From: an uncultured Oscillospiraceae bacterium
GTDB lineage: Bacteria; Bacillota; Clostridia; Oscillospirales; Ruminococcaceae
Length of the DNA stretch: 64,000 nt
Direction of reading: 5' to 3'
NCBI GenBank assembly: GCA_934465295.1
Contig: CAKSKU010000005.1
Location: 1-64,000 of the forward strand
Shown here one piece after another: positions 35,184 to 44,124 of the stretch. The position numbers and the translations under genes were made by a program. The notes below the pieces were generated by a model, which saw nothing but the letters and a program-made list of their open reading frames with translations, searched no databases and was not told where the DNA came from. Position 1 is the first letter of the stretch; each line of letters opens with the position of its first letter.

Positions 35184-36041
35184 ATGCCAAACGCAAGATT
35201 CGGCCCTGCGGGAGCTGCAAAAAGCTTCAAGGAAATGGGCTATAAAAAATCCACACAGCTCGGTGAATACCTTACGAAATTCGGCTTGAACCACTTTGAG
35301 TACCAGTGCGGTCAGGGCGTTCGTGTTTCCGAGGAGAGCGCACGGGAGATCGGCGCAGCTCTGCACGATGCAGGGATAACCGTTTCCGTTCACGCACCTT
35401 ATTTCATCTCGCTTTCAAGCGTTGAGGAAGAAAAACGTCTCAACTCGGTGAACTATATTTTAGCTTCGGCAAAGGCTGTGAACGCTATGGGCGGCGACAG
35501 GATCGTTATCCACAGCGGCTCATGCTCAAAGATGACGAGAGAGGAAGCACTCGAGCTTGCCAAAAACACGATGAAGCTTGCCCGTGAGGAGCTTGTTGCG
35601 CAGGGACTTGAAAATATCCGCTGCTGTCCCGAAACTATGGGAAAGATAAATCAGCTCGGCGATCTGCACGAAGTTATGGAGCTTTGCAAGATCGATGAAA
35701 GCTTTATCCCCTGTATCGACTTCGGACACCTCAACGCACGCACATTCGGCTCTATCAAGGACAAATCCGACTATGAAAAAATTCTTGACACGATAGAAAA
35801 CGAACTCGGCAGCGAACGCCTGAAATGCTTCCACTCGCATTTCTCCAAGATAGAATACACCGAAAAGGGCGGCGAAAAGAAGCACCTGACCTTTGCCGAC
35901 ACTGTTTACGGTCCGCAGTTCGAGCCGCTTATGGAGCTTATTGCGAAGAAAAACCTTGCGCCGACATTTATCTGCGAAAGTGACGGAACTCAGACCGAGG
36001 ACGCAAAGACTATGAAGGATTATTACACATCATTGCTGTAA
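35184..36041 (+). CDS. nfo: Endonuclease IV family protein (AP endonuclease, TIM barrel)
   Basis: 285 residues. Metal-ligand blocks of AP endonuclease family 2 are visible in order: VHAPYF, IVIHSGS, CPETMG, CIDFGHLNA, CFHSHFSKIEY and ICESDG. The enzyme cleaves DNA 5' to abasic sites in base excision repair. The N-terminus (MPNARFGPAG) is typical of the clostridial branch. The ribosome site AAAGGA precedes ATG 35184. It lies 47 bp after htrA on the same strand and may be co-transcribed. Confidence 0.82.
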   Translation: MPNARFGPAGAAKSFKEMGYKKSTQLGEYLTKFGLNHFEYQCGQGVRVSEESAREIGAALHDAGITVSVHAPYFISLSSVEEEKRLNSVNYILASAKAVNAMGGDRIVIHSGSCSKMTREEALELAKNTMKLAREELVAQGLENIRCCPETMGKINQLGDLHEVMELCKIDESFIPCIDFGHLNARTFGSIKDKSDYEKILDTIENELGSERLKCFHSHFSKIEYTEKGGEKKHLTFADTVYGPQFEPLMELIAKKNLAPTFICESDGTQTEDAKTMKDYYTSLL

Positions 36042-36090
36042 TTGTAATCCACGGTATTCCAACGAGTTTATCATATTATCTATAATTATT

Positions 36091-36114
36091 GTAGGGGACG
36101 GGTTTCCCGTCCCG
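36091..36114. repeat. REP-like GGGACGGG palindrome, copy 3
   Basis: As the copies at 9089 and 19629, with one change at the loop (TTT for TCT), so the stem is intact. Confidence 0.6.
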
Positions 36115-36178
36115 CAGTCACCAATAGCTTTAAAAAACTGCCCACGGGGCTTCCCTGCAATTTGTAACCATACTGTAA

Positions 36179-36206
36179 TTGCTATTTCGGCAGAATATGG
36201 TATAAT
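36179..36206 (+). promoter_or_regulatory. Promoter of the lipoprotein-YfhO cluster
   Basis: TTGCTA (36179-36184), 16-nt spacer, TATAAT (36201-36206). Confidence 0.6.
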
Positions 36207-36224
36207 TATAGTTACAAAGCACAG

Positions 36225-36255
36225 CCGACCATCGCATTGCTTTGGTCGGGTTTAT
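36225..36255 (+). terminator. Attenuator-like hairpin in the leader of the lipoprotein gene
   Basis: CCGACCA (36225-36231) pairs with TGGTCGG (36243-36249), followed by GTTTATTAT. It begins about 12 nt after the expected transcription start and ends about 25 nt before the start codon. The loop TCGCATTGCTT resembles the CGCATTGCT arm of the leader terminator at 7025. Confidence 0.5.
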
Positions 36256-36276
36256 TATATGTGGGGGTATAACATT

Positions 36277-37425
36277 ATGAATTACAGAAAATATGCGGCT
36301 ATAATTCTTTCCGCTCTGTGCCTGACAGCCTGCGGAAGCACTTCGACATCTTCGGACGAAACAACGGCAAGCACGGCTGAAACAACTGTCGAAATAAGCG
36401 AAACAAGCGAAGTTACGACCGCCGAAACAGCGGAAGAAACCAACACTACCGAATGTGAACCCGAGGAAACGACTGCGGAAGCCGTTGACGAATACGACAC
36501 GGGCAACCCCGAGGAGGGACTTGTCTATTTCGTTCAGCCGAGCATAAGCCAGGACAGCGAAAAGAGCAGCGTTGACACTTGGGAATGTCGTGACAGCAAT
36601 GAACTTCTTGATTATGAAAACGGCGAATGGAAATACCGCAAGGAGCTTATTTTCGCTTTCTCCAACTACACAGACGAACCTGTGACCGTTGACAGCATAC
36701 AGATAGTGCGTGACTCGGACAGCGTTCCGATGAGCTTTGCCGACGGCTCGGACACGCTTAACATCGACTTCACCGTTGAGCCTTTGCACAAGACCGATTA
36801 TATCTTAAAGTCGGCAGATTTCGATTATTCCTCCTGCGAATCGGGCATTTACCGCACGGTCGTGAATTTCGGCGGTGAAAAGTCGGAATTCAGATTTTTC
36901 ATCGACAACTGTGAACTTCACTCCGAAAAGCACACGGAGGAAGGCTGTTCGGGTTCGGAAGAGAACGGAACTCTGGTCACCTATGAATATGACGTTTACG
37001 CACCGACATTTCTGACCGATGAACAGCAGCATATTTTTGCGCAGGCATCGGGCGTTATGGGAACCTGGTTCTGGGCAGATCGCTATATGCCGAAGGTCTA
37101 TGCCGAAGCGCACACCCCCGAATATTTTATGGAAATGCTTTACGGCGTTTTCACCAAGGAGTTTGCAGATGAGCTTGCAAAGGATTATATCGGCGGGGAC
37201 GGCGAATTTATTCTCGAAGGCGGCGGACGGGGTACTGATCTTCTTTACTTTGACCACTGCTTTATCCCCGTTTCGTCAGATGAAAACACGGTTGAATTCA
37301 AGGCTGTCGTTATAAGCTGTCACCCTGACAGCCCTTATGATGTAAGCTTTAACGATGATCATCATTATGTGATGAAAAACACCGAGGACGGCTGGAGAGT
37401 TGACAGGTTCGACCTCTGGAACTGA
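36277..37425 (+). CDS. Secreted lipoprotein of unknown function, paralogue A
   Basis: 382 residues. A lipoprotein signal peptide ends LTAC with lipidated Cys19, followed by a Thr/Ser/Glu linker (20-75). A beta-rich middle domain begins with TWECRDSNE. The C-terminal ~145 residues begin FLTDEQQHIFAQA and end WRVDRFDLWN. The middle and C-terminal domains match those of the lipoprotein at 39859 (WECR..., FLTDEQ..., GWRFERFPLW), so the two are paralogues. The C-terminal domain vaguely resembles IseA-type endopeptidase inhibitors, a weak suggestion only. ATG 36277 follows GGGGG. Confidence 0.8.
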   Translation: MNYRKYAAIILSALCLTACGSTSTSSDETTASTAETTVEISETSEVTTAETAEETNTTECEPEETTAEAVDEYDTGNPEEGLVYFVQPSISQDSEKSSVDTWECRDSNELLDYENGEWKYRKELIFAFSNYTDEPVTVDSIQIVRDSDSVPMSFADGSDTLNIDFTVEPLHKTDYILKSADFDYSSCESGIYRTVVNFGGEKSEFRFFIDNCELHSEKHTEEGCSGSEENGTLVTYEYDVYAPTFLTDEQQHIFAQASGVMGTWFWADRYMPKVYAEAHTPEYFMEMLYGVFTKEFADELAKDYIGGDGEFILEGGGRGTDLLYFDHCFIPVSSDENTVEFKAVVISCHPDSPYDVSFNDDHHYVMKNTEDGWRVDRFDLWN

Positions 37426-37473
37426 CCTTCCGCCGTGCGATGCGGCTGAAAATGAGCTGCATTAATAAATTAC

Positions 37474-39825
37474 ATGGAGATGAATGATTTGCACAGCCTT
37501 GCCGAACCAAAACGTGTGACCGCAAAATACTGCCTTATCGCTTTTCTGACAGGTGCGGCGGTGTTCCTGCTTTCCGCACTGCCCTATGCCGCAGAAAACG
37601 GATTTTTATTCTGTTTTTACGGCGATTTTGAATCCCAGCAAGTGCCGTTTCTCGTCTATCTGCGCCAAATTTTAGGCGAAATGACTGTTCCGCAGTATGA
37701 TTTTTACGCAGGCTTGGGAATGGACTTCCTTGACGCTTACAGCTTTTACAACCTGTTCAGTCCGTTCACTCTTATCACCGTGCTTATTCCGCAAAAAGCT
37801 GTCATATATGCTGTGCCGTTCCTTATTGCGCTGAAGCTTGGTGTATGCGGTGTCAACGGGTATCTGTACGCTTCACGTTTCTGCAAAGAGCCTTGCTATG
37901 CGCTGACAGCATCAATGCTTTACACCTTTTCGGGATATCAGATGACAAATCTTGTGTTCCATTATATGGACGGGATAGCGTTCTTTCCTCTCCTGCTTTA
38001 TGCGCTTGAAACGGCTGTGACGGAAAAGCGCAGAGGGCTGTTCGGCTTAGCTGTTGCTTTATGCGCACTGACGAATTATTATCTGTTCGTTATCGAAGTG
38101 ATTTTTGTTATACTGTATTTTCTTGTGCGGCTCACGGACGAAAAGTTCCGCATCGGGGCAAAGGATTTCTTCTGCCTCGGTGCGGAGGCTCTGCTCGGAA
38201 CTGCCGCCGCAGGCATCGTTATTGTTCCTGCGGTAGTGTGTATTCTGGAAAGTCCCCGTTTCGGCGAGTCCTATTCGCTGAACAATATCATGCAGATGCT
38301 TTTCTATGAGACACCGTGGCGGTATGCGAGAATTCTGCAGTCGGTGTTCACCGTTCCCGATACTCAGGGCTACACCAACGTTTTCCCCGATTTCAGGGGC
38401 GAATATCCCGCAGGTTCAAGGTGGTCGTCTCAGGCGGCATATCTTCCCCTGTTCGGAATGTCGGGCGTTATCGCTGCCTTTTGCACACGTCAAAAAAGCT
38501 GGCAGAAAAAGCTTATTTCGATATGCGCCGTCATTGCGTTCGTTCCGATACTCAACAGCATTTTTTCTCTCGGAAGAACTACATATTACGCAAGGTGGAT
38601 GTTTGCGCCCGTGCTTGTAATGTCGGTGATGACTGCACTTGCGCTTGAAAACTCGCCCGAAAAATTCAGGCTCGGCATTATCATAAACGGAGCGGTCGTT
38701 ATTGCGACAGCTGTTTTCACGCTCATATTCCCGATGGAAAAGCTTTCGCTCTGGGAAACCGGCGCTTATTACAGCGACTCGCAGAAGTGGACAAACCTCG
38801 GACTTACCGCCGCAGGACTTATCATCACGGGGATTATGATCTTCATCGTGAAAAGGGACGAAAACTATCCGAAAAAAATAGCTGTGCTTGTTATCGGTGC
38901 GGCGTTCGTTCTGACTGAGACCACCATGCTCTACGGTATGGGTGAAAACCGCCTGCCCGATATTGCCGTAAAAATGCGGCAGACCTATCCCGAATTTGAG
39001 GAGACCTCATACGGGAAAAGAGTCACCGCCACAAACCAGTTCGACAACTTCAATATTCTCTGGGGGGAAGGCTCGCTGTACTTCTTCAACAGCTCCGTTT
39101 CGCCCTATGTAAATGAATACTGCGAGGCTCTCGGCTTTGAGTATTACAATATCTACTGCGACTATGCTTCCGAATGTCTCTGCTCCGTAAAAACGCTTGT
39201 ATCAAATCAGAAAGTCCTGGCAGGTTTTTCCGATAAGCATATCTTCAAGGAACAGCAGGGCATATATTATATCTATGAAAATCCCGACTTTATCCCGATG
39301 GGCTTCTGCTATGACTACTGCATTTCAAGGGGACGCTTTGACGCTCTCGATGACGATGTAAAGAGAAGAATTATGCTCAAAGCGATGGTCATGGACGATA
39401 CGAGCGCAGTTTCGGGATATCTTGAAGAAATTCCCGAAGATGAGATATATGCGCTCGATGATGAACAGTTCTCCGAGGAGTGTGAAAAGCGCAGGGAAAG
39501 CTATGCCGAAAGCTTCACAGCCGACGGAAGCGGAGCTGCTGCCGAGATGACCCTTGAAACGCCCGAGCTTGTGTTTTTCAGCATACCGTACAGCGAGGAT
39601 TTCACCGCATATATCGACGGCGAAAAAACAGAGCTATCCAAAGCGAACATAGGCTTCACAGCAGTCCCCGTCCCGTCGGGCAGCCACAGTATAAGATTTG
39701 AATATCATTCAAAAGCAAGGGATATCGGCACGGCTCTTTCCGCTGTCGGCATCGGCGGTCTGGCGGTTTATACTGCGGCGATGCTTTTATGCAGAAAGAG
39801 GGCTAAAAGCACCGCTGTTTCATAA
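37474..39825 (+). CDS. YfhO family multi-span membrane protein
   Basis: 783 residues with an N-terminal span, about a dozen predicted membrane segments up to residue ~480, a large external region (about 485-750) and a last span before a basic tail. The segments YGDFESQQVPFLVYLRQ, YSFYNLFSPF and YTFSGYQM are typical of YfhO proteins. In Bacillus, YfhO acts with CsbB in glycosylating cell-surface polymers; here that is an inference. The start (ATG 37474) is uncertain: ATG 37480 has a nearby GGAG. It lies between two paralogous lipoproteins with short gaps. Confidence 0.88.
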   Translation: MEMNDLHSLAEPKRVTAKYCLIAFLTGAAVFLLSALPYAAENGFLFCFYGDFESQQVPFLVYLRQILGEMTVPQYDFYAGLGMDFLDAYSFYNLFSPFTLITVLIPQKAVIYAVPFLIALKLGVCGVNGYLYASRFCKEPCYALTASMLYTFSGYQMTNLVFHYMDGIAFFPLLLYALETAVTEKRRGLFGLAVALCALTNYYLFVIEVIFVILYFLVRLTDEKFRIGAKDFFCLGAEALLGTAAAGIVIVPAVVCILESPRFGESYSLNNIMQMLFYETPWRYARILQSVFTVPDTQGYTNVFPDFRGEYPAGSRWSSQAAYLPLFGMSGVIAAFCTRQKSWQKKLISICAVIAFVPILNSIFSLGRTTYYARWMFAPVLVMSVMTALALENSPEKFRLGIIINGAVVIATAVFTLIFPMEKLSLWETGAYYSDSQKWTNLGLTAAGLIITGIMIFIVKRDENYPKKIAVLVIGAAFVLTETTMLYGMGENRLPDIAVKMRQTYPEFEETSYGKRVTATNQFDNFNILWGEGSLYFFNSSVSPYVNEYCEALGFEYYNIYCDYASECLCSVKTLVSNQKVLAGFSDKHIFKEQQGIYYIYENPDFIPMGFCYDYCISRGRFDALDDDVKRRIMLKAMVMDDTSAVSGYLEEIPEDEIYALDDEQFSEECEKRRESYAESFTADGSGAAAEMTLETPELVFFSIPYSEDFTAYIDGEKTELSKANIGFTAVPVPSGSHSIRFEYHSKARDIGTALSAVGIGGLAVYTAAMLLCRKRAKSTAVS

Positions 39826-39858
39826 GCTTTGACATTATATATCAGGGAGGAGAACATT

Positions 39859-41598
39859 ATGGATAGGAAAAAATTTGCGGCAATAATTCTTTCCGCACTG
39901 TGCCTGGCGGCTTGCGGAAACAGCACGGCAGGCTCGGACGAAACGGCGGCAGTTACGGCTGAAACAACTGTCGGAACGAGCGAAACAAGCGAAACCACAT
40001 CAGCCGAAACAGCAGAAGAAACTGCGGAAACCGGCACCGAGCCTTCTTCGGACGGTTACAGATATGAAAAATATCATCTTTACATTGATATGAGCAGGGT
40101 CGATGACGCAGGTGCGGTCTATGACAGGCTTATATCGGAGGATAATTATATCTCCGATCTTATTCTTTCAAATGTTGACGATGCCGATCTGAGCTTTATC
40201 CGAGACCGTGATATTTACCGCATTGAGATAGAAAAATACAACGGCAGAACAGACCTCGGCGTTCTTGCAGGAGGCAGCATAAGAGAGCTTACATTCGGCG
40301 AAGTCACCGACAGCACGGGGCTTGATGCCATTGCAAAAGCGGACGGCATCTACACCCTTATATTTGATACATACAGCGGAAATATCGACTTTGGTTTCGC
40401 CTCGGAATGCAAAGATCTGCAAGGGATAAATTTCGGAAATGTGACTGATGTCAGCGGACTTGAAACTCTTGCGAAAGTGCCTAATCTGAATTTTATCGTT
40501 TTTGAAAAATACAGCAGGGATATTGACCTTAGCTTCCTTTCCGAATGTCCGAACATCACTGGCGCACGTTTGGAGGGCGCTGATATAAAGGCTGATATGT
40601 TCGCCGATGCGGTGAAAAATTCCTCGCTGAAAACGCTTTATATCAAAGCCGAAAACTATGACCTTGCCGATGGTGAGGAAATGATGCTTGCGCTCCCCGA
40701 TGTGAATGTCACTTATGGTATGGACGACAGCCCTTGGTATAAAGCAGGGCCTTGGGAGGAGGGTTACGTTCCCGACTCGGACGTTATGGTCTACACGAAC
40801 CCCTGCGTAAAGCGAGGAGCTTCGGAGGAAAAATGGGAGTGCCGCACAAGCGGAATAGAATTTGTCAGTCCCGATGAAGAATTCAAGCATGAAAGCACCC
40901 TGCTCTGTGTATTCACCAACTATTCGGACGAAGTAAAGACCGTTGATTCCGCTCGGCTTTACAGGATATACAACGGCGAAGAGCCTGTGGCTTTCAGCGG
41001 CGGCGAAATGCTTGAAATAGGTCTTGAGCTTGCGCCGCAGACAAAGGTCGATCTCGATATCACCGAGGATATGCTCCCCTATTCCAATCTTGAATCGGGC
41101 GATTACAGGATAGTTTTCAATGTCGGCGATGAACAGATCGGGCATAATTTCTGCGTTATGAGCGATGAGGACAAGTCGCCTTATTTCCTCACGGACGAAC
41201 AGACAGAAATATACAAAAAAGCCGAGTCCCTGACCAAGACCTATTTCGGCTGTTCACATTATCTGTCCGAGGAGGATATCCAGAACACAACTGCGGAGGA
41301 ATTTATCGCAATGGTATGCGAGGGCTTCACATACGATGAGGCTGTTTCGCTTTCATCGTCGTATATGGACGAGAACGGAGAGCTTAAAGCCATCTGCGCC
41401 GACCGAGGCGGAGATATTTCCGTTTTCGATCATTTCTACAAATGCATTTACAGCGGCGAAGATACAGTGATATTCCAGTCGATAGTCGTTCATACGACCG
41501 AGGACAATCCTTACTTTTTATGGTTTGAAGCTATTGATTACAAAATGGTGAACACGGACAACGGCTGGAGATTTGAAAGATTTCCGCTTTGGTATTGA
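39859..41598 (+). CDS. Secreted lipoprotein with repeat domain, paralogue B
   Basis: 579 residues. The signal peptide ends LAAC with lipidated Cys19, then a Thr/Ser/Glu linker. Residues about 60-250 carry short beta-strand repeats of leucine-rich-repeat character (LGVLAGGSIRELTFG, LDAIAKADGIYTLIF, LSFLSECPNITGARL). After about residue 300 come the same middle (WECRTSG) and C-terminal (FLTDEQTEIY...GWRFERFPLW) domains as in the lipoprotein at 36277. It probably arose by duplication plus gain of the repeat domain. The start ATG 39859 follows GGGAGGAG; an upstream start at 39829 lies in the spacer. Function unknown. Confidence 0.8.
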   Translation: MDRKKFAAIILSALCLAACGNSTAGSDETAAVTAETTVGTSETSETTSAETAEETAETGTEPSSDGYRYEKYHLYIDMSRVDDAGAVYDRLISEDNYISDLILSNVDDADLSFIRDRDIYRIEIEKYNGRTDLGVLAGGSIRELTFGEVTDSTGLDAIAKADGIYTLIFDTYSGNIDFGFASECKDLQGINFGNVTDVSGLETLAKVPNLNFIVFEKYSRDIDLSFLSECPNITGARLEGADIKADMFADAVKNSSLKTLYIKAENYDLADGEEMMLALPDVNVTYGMDDSPWYKAGPWEEGYVPDSDVMVYTNPCVKRGASEEKWECRTSGIEFVSPDEEFKHESTLLCVFTNYSDEVKTVDSARLYRIYNGEEPVAFSGGEMLEIGLELAPQTKVDLDITEDMLPYSNLESGDYRIVFNVGDEQIGHNFCVMSDEDKSPYFLTDEQTEIYKKAESLTKTYFGCSHYLSEEDIQNTTAEEFIAMVCEGFTYDEAVSLSSSYMDENGELKAICADRGGDISVFDHFYKCIYSGEDTVIFQSIVVHTTEDNPYFLWFEAIDYKMVNTDNGWRFERFPLWY

Positions 41599-41630
41599 TG
41601 GGATAATTTAAGATCGGGGGATTTGGGGCA

Positions 41631-42362
41631 ATGGATAAGATCGATGTCGGTTACATAAAAAATGCTGTTGACATTTTGAATGACATTTATAAAAAATATT
41701 CAAACAGGTATCAGCTTGAAAACACCGCTTATTCCAAGAAAGCTTACAGCAAAAGCAAAACGGACGTGACCGATCAATTCCTGACGACCTTTCTGCGTAT
41801 GAGCCGATACTCCGTTCCCAAGCTGTACACAGGCAGGAATTTTAAGGGCGAAGATCACACCGAATATTTTTTCGATGATAACGTTTTGACGGCTCAAAAG
41901 GTTTTTGCCAACGGCAGTATCTGCGACAGCTTTTATATCCGCACCGACGATCAAAAGATCAGACTGTCATTCAGCTTTAACTCCCTGCTCAATATCCACT
42001 GCTGTTCCTTCAGCGGTGAAAAACTCTTTCGCATAGATAATGCTCATTTCGACAACTATGGCGAGCTGCAGTATATCTCGGGCGAGCAGTATGAATACAG
42101 TTCGGGAAGGCTCGTGCGCTGTACAGGCTATGACAGATATGCCCCGCAGTTCCCGATGTTTAAGGAATACGTTCACGATGAAATGACCGTCACCGTAAAT
42201 CCGACTTTGTACGAATACAGCTTTATTTATGATAATAACGGGAAGCTTGCGCAATATGCCTTGTCCTATTCGGATAAGCTTTTCAATGTCAGTCCGAAAG
42301 CGGCGAAATATTTTGAAAAAGTAAATATGAACACGGATATTGAGCAGATCGTTCTGTGGTGA
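41631..42362 (+). CDS. Protein of unknown function
   Basis: 243 residues, not recognised, no signal peptide or membrane span. It contains a beta-rich region with repeated aromatic residues (EYFFDDNVL, SGEQYEYSSGRLVRC, LYEYSFIYDNNGKLAQY), which resembles the strand pattern of YD-repeat-like or beta-propeller segments, but too few repeats are present to assign a family. A GGGG ribosome site precedes ATG 41631. It is the last gene of the lipoprotein-YfhO cluster, 32 bp after the second lipoprotein. Confidence 0.7.
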   Translation: MDKIDVGYIKNAVDILNDIYKKYSNRYQLENTAYSKKAYSKSKTDVTDQFLTTFLRMSRYSVPKLYTGRNFKGEDHTEYFFDDNVLTAQKVFANGSICDSFYIRTDDQKIRLSFSFNSLLNIHCCSFSGEKLFRIDNAHFDNYGELQYISGEQYEYSSGRLVRCTGYDRYAPQFPMFKEYVHDEMTVTVNPTLYEYSFIYDNNGKLAQYALSYSDKLFNVSPKAAKYFEKVNMNTDIEQIVLW

Positions 42363-42446
42363 TGGTGTTTTCGGATAAAATTTCCTCATAAAAGCTTTTT
42401 CAAACTGTCGGATAATTGACATTTCCCCGATTTGGTATTAAAATAG

Positions 42447-42478
42447 GAGTGGAGGAATTCTCTCCGCTCTTATTTTTT
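42447..42478 (+). terminator. Intrinsic terminator before aroQ
   Basis: GAGTGGAG (42447-42454) pairs with CTCCGCTC (42462-42469) including one T-G, followed by TTATTTTTTG. A promoter-like TTGACA (42416) and TAAAAT (42439) lie just upstream, but their start point would fall inside the hairpin, so termination of upstream transcription is the likelier role. Confidence 0.65.
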
Positions 42479-42498
42479 GTATAAAACGAGGTATAAAA

Positions 42499-42939
42499 AT
42501 GAAAGATATACTTATAATCAACGGACCGAACCTTAATCTGCTCGGCGAGCGTGAACCGGGCATTTACGGTCACGACACCTACGACAGCGTTTGCGCAGAG
42601 ATAAAGGCTTTTGCAAAGGAGCTTGGCTTTGACAGCTGCGAATGCTTCCAGTCCAACCACGAGGGCGCTATCATCGACAAAATTCACGCTGCACGTCTTG
42701 ACAAGTGCGGCATCGTCATCAACGCAGGCGCTTACACTCATTACAGCTACGCTATCCGTGACGCTATTGAGGCGGTGAAGATACCCGTTGTCGAAGTTCA
42801 TATTTCAAACATTGAAAAGCGTGAGGAATTCCGTCACACTTCCGTTATCTCGCCCGTTTGCAGCGGAACAATATTCGGCTTCGGAAAAATGGGCTATTTC
42901 CTCGGTATGAGGGCTGTTTGGGAGTATTGCCATGAATAA
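42499..42939 (+). CDS. aroQ: Type II 3-dehydroquinate dehydratase
   Basis: 146 residues, normal length for the dodecameric type II enzyme of the shikimate pathway, which dehydrates 3-dehydroquinate to 3-dehydroshikimate. Signature INGPNLNLLGEREPGIYG at residues 7-24 includes the catalytic tyrosine region; later NAGAYTHYSYAIRDA, EVHISNIEKREEFRH and the active-site arginine and histidine residues are present. It overlaps the M24 peptidase gene by 8 bp in the order aroQ-pepP-efp common in Firmicutes. Confidence 0.96.
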   Translation: MKDILIINGPNLNLLGEREPGIYGHDTYDSVCAEIKAFAKELGFDSCECFQSNHEGAIIDKIHAARLDKCGIVINAGAYTHYSYAIRDAIEAVKIPVVEVHISNIEKREEFRHTSVISPVCSGTIFGFGKMGYFLGMRAVWEYCHE

Positions 42940-44002
42940 TATTGAAAAGCTTCGTGAAAAAATGCCGCAGGAGAATTACTGCGCACTCATCACCTCCGAC
43001 ATAAACCGCCGCTATTTCTGCGGAATGAAGTCCTCCGCAGGCGCAGTTCTCGTTTTCCCCGATGCGGCGTATCTTCTCATCGACTTCCGCTATTTTGAAA
43101 AAGCCAAGGAAAAGGTCACCGACTGCGAAGTTGTGCGCTCGGTAAAGTTTTACGGTCAGCTTGTCGATCTGCTCAAAAAACACGGCACGGAAAAGGTCTA
43201 CATTGAAGCGGAAACAATGACAGTCGCAGAGCTTTCGACCTATGCCGAAAAGCTTGAAGGCTTCAAGATAGATTCAACAGGATTTCTGAGCGATGCAATA
43301 ACAAAGCTTCGCAGCGTTAAAACTGCCGAGGAGCTTGAAAAGATGCAGAAAGCGCAGGATATCGCCGAAGCTGCGCTTGACAATGCGCTCAGAAACGTTA
43401 TCAAAGAGGGTGCGACCGAGCTTGAAGTTGCACGTTCGCTCGATTTCTATATGCTTTCCCACGGTGCGGAGGCGATCTCGTTCGATACAATCGCACTTTC
43501 GGGAAAAAACACCTCCGTTCCGCACGGCGTTCCGTCCGATAAGAAAATTCAAAAGGGCGAGTTCGTTTTAATGGATTTCGGCGCAGTTTTTGACGGCTAT
43601 CACAGTGATATGACAAGAACCGTCTGCGTTGGCGAGCCTACGGCGGAAATGCGTGAAATTTATGAGATAACGCTCGCAGCACAGCAAAGATGTCTTGATC
43701 TTATCAAGGCAGGGGTTGTCTGCAAGGAGCTTGATGCCTGCGCACGTGATCTTATCACGGAAAAAGGCTACGGCGAGGCGTTCGGTCACGGTCTCGGTCA
43801 CAGCGTCGGACTTGAGATACACGAAAGTCCTGCCGCAAACACCCGTGATATGACGGTACTTTCCGAAAATGTCGTTATGACGATCGAACCGGGCATTTAT
43901 CTCCCCGAAAAATTCGGCGTTCGCATCGAAGATTGTGTTTATGTCACAAAAAACGGCTGTACTGACTTTGCACACTCACCAAAAAATCTTATTATTTTAT
44001 AA
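42932..44002 (+). CDS. Xaa-Pro aminopeptidase (M24 family)
   Basis: 356 residues. An N-terminal creatinase-like domain (1-125) precedes the pita-bread catalytic domain. The metal ligands are visible: the aspartates in LMDFGAVFDGYHSDMTRTV, the histidine in GHGLGHSVGLEIHE, and the glutamates in TIEPGIYLP and RIEDCVYV. It releases N-terminal residues preceding proline. The 8-bp overlap with aroQ indicates coupled translation; efp follows, and such PepP-EfP linkage is frequent in Firmicutes. Confidence 0.93.
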   Translation: MNNIEKLREKMPQENYCALITSDINRRYFCGMKSSAGAVLVFPDAAYLLIDFRYFEKAKEKVTDCEVVRSVKFYGQLVDLLKKHGTEKVYIEAETMTVAELSTYAEKLEGFKIDSTGFLSDAITKLRSVKTAEELEKMQKAQDIAEAALDNALRNVIKEGATELEVARSLDFYMLSHGAEAISFDTIALSGKNTSVPHGVPSDKKIQKGEFVLMDFGAVFDGYHSDMTRTVCVGEPTAEMREIYEITLAAQQRCLDLIKAGVVCKELDACARDLITEKGYGEAFGHGLGHSVGLEIHESPAANTRDMTVLSENVVMTIEPGIYLPEKFGVRIEDCVYVTKNGCTDFAHSPKNLIIL

Positions 44003-44124
44003 AAAAGTTATAAAAGTAATAAAAATTATGCGAAAACACTTGCAAAATCAAGCAGAATGTAGTAGAATATTTGTAAGGCTATTTATGCATATTAATAATG
44101 ACTTTATTTATACGGAGGTATTCT

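Noticed and set aside
42416..42444. Promoter-like TTGACA-17-TAAAAT before aroQ
   Set aside because: Its start point would fall within the terminator hairpin at 42447-42469, so it is not offered as the aroQ promoter.
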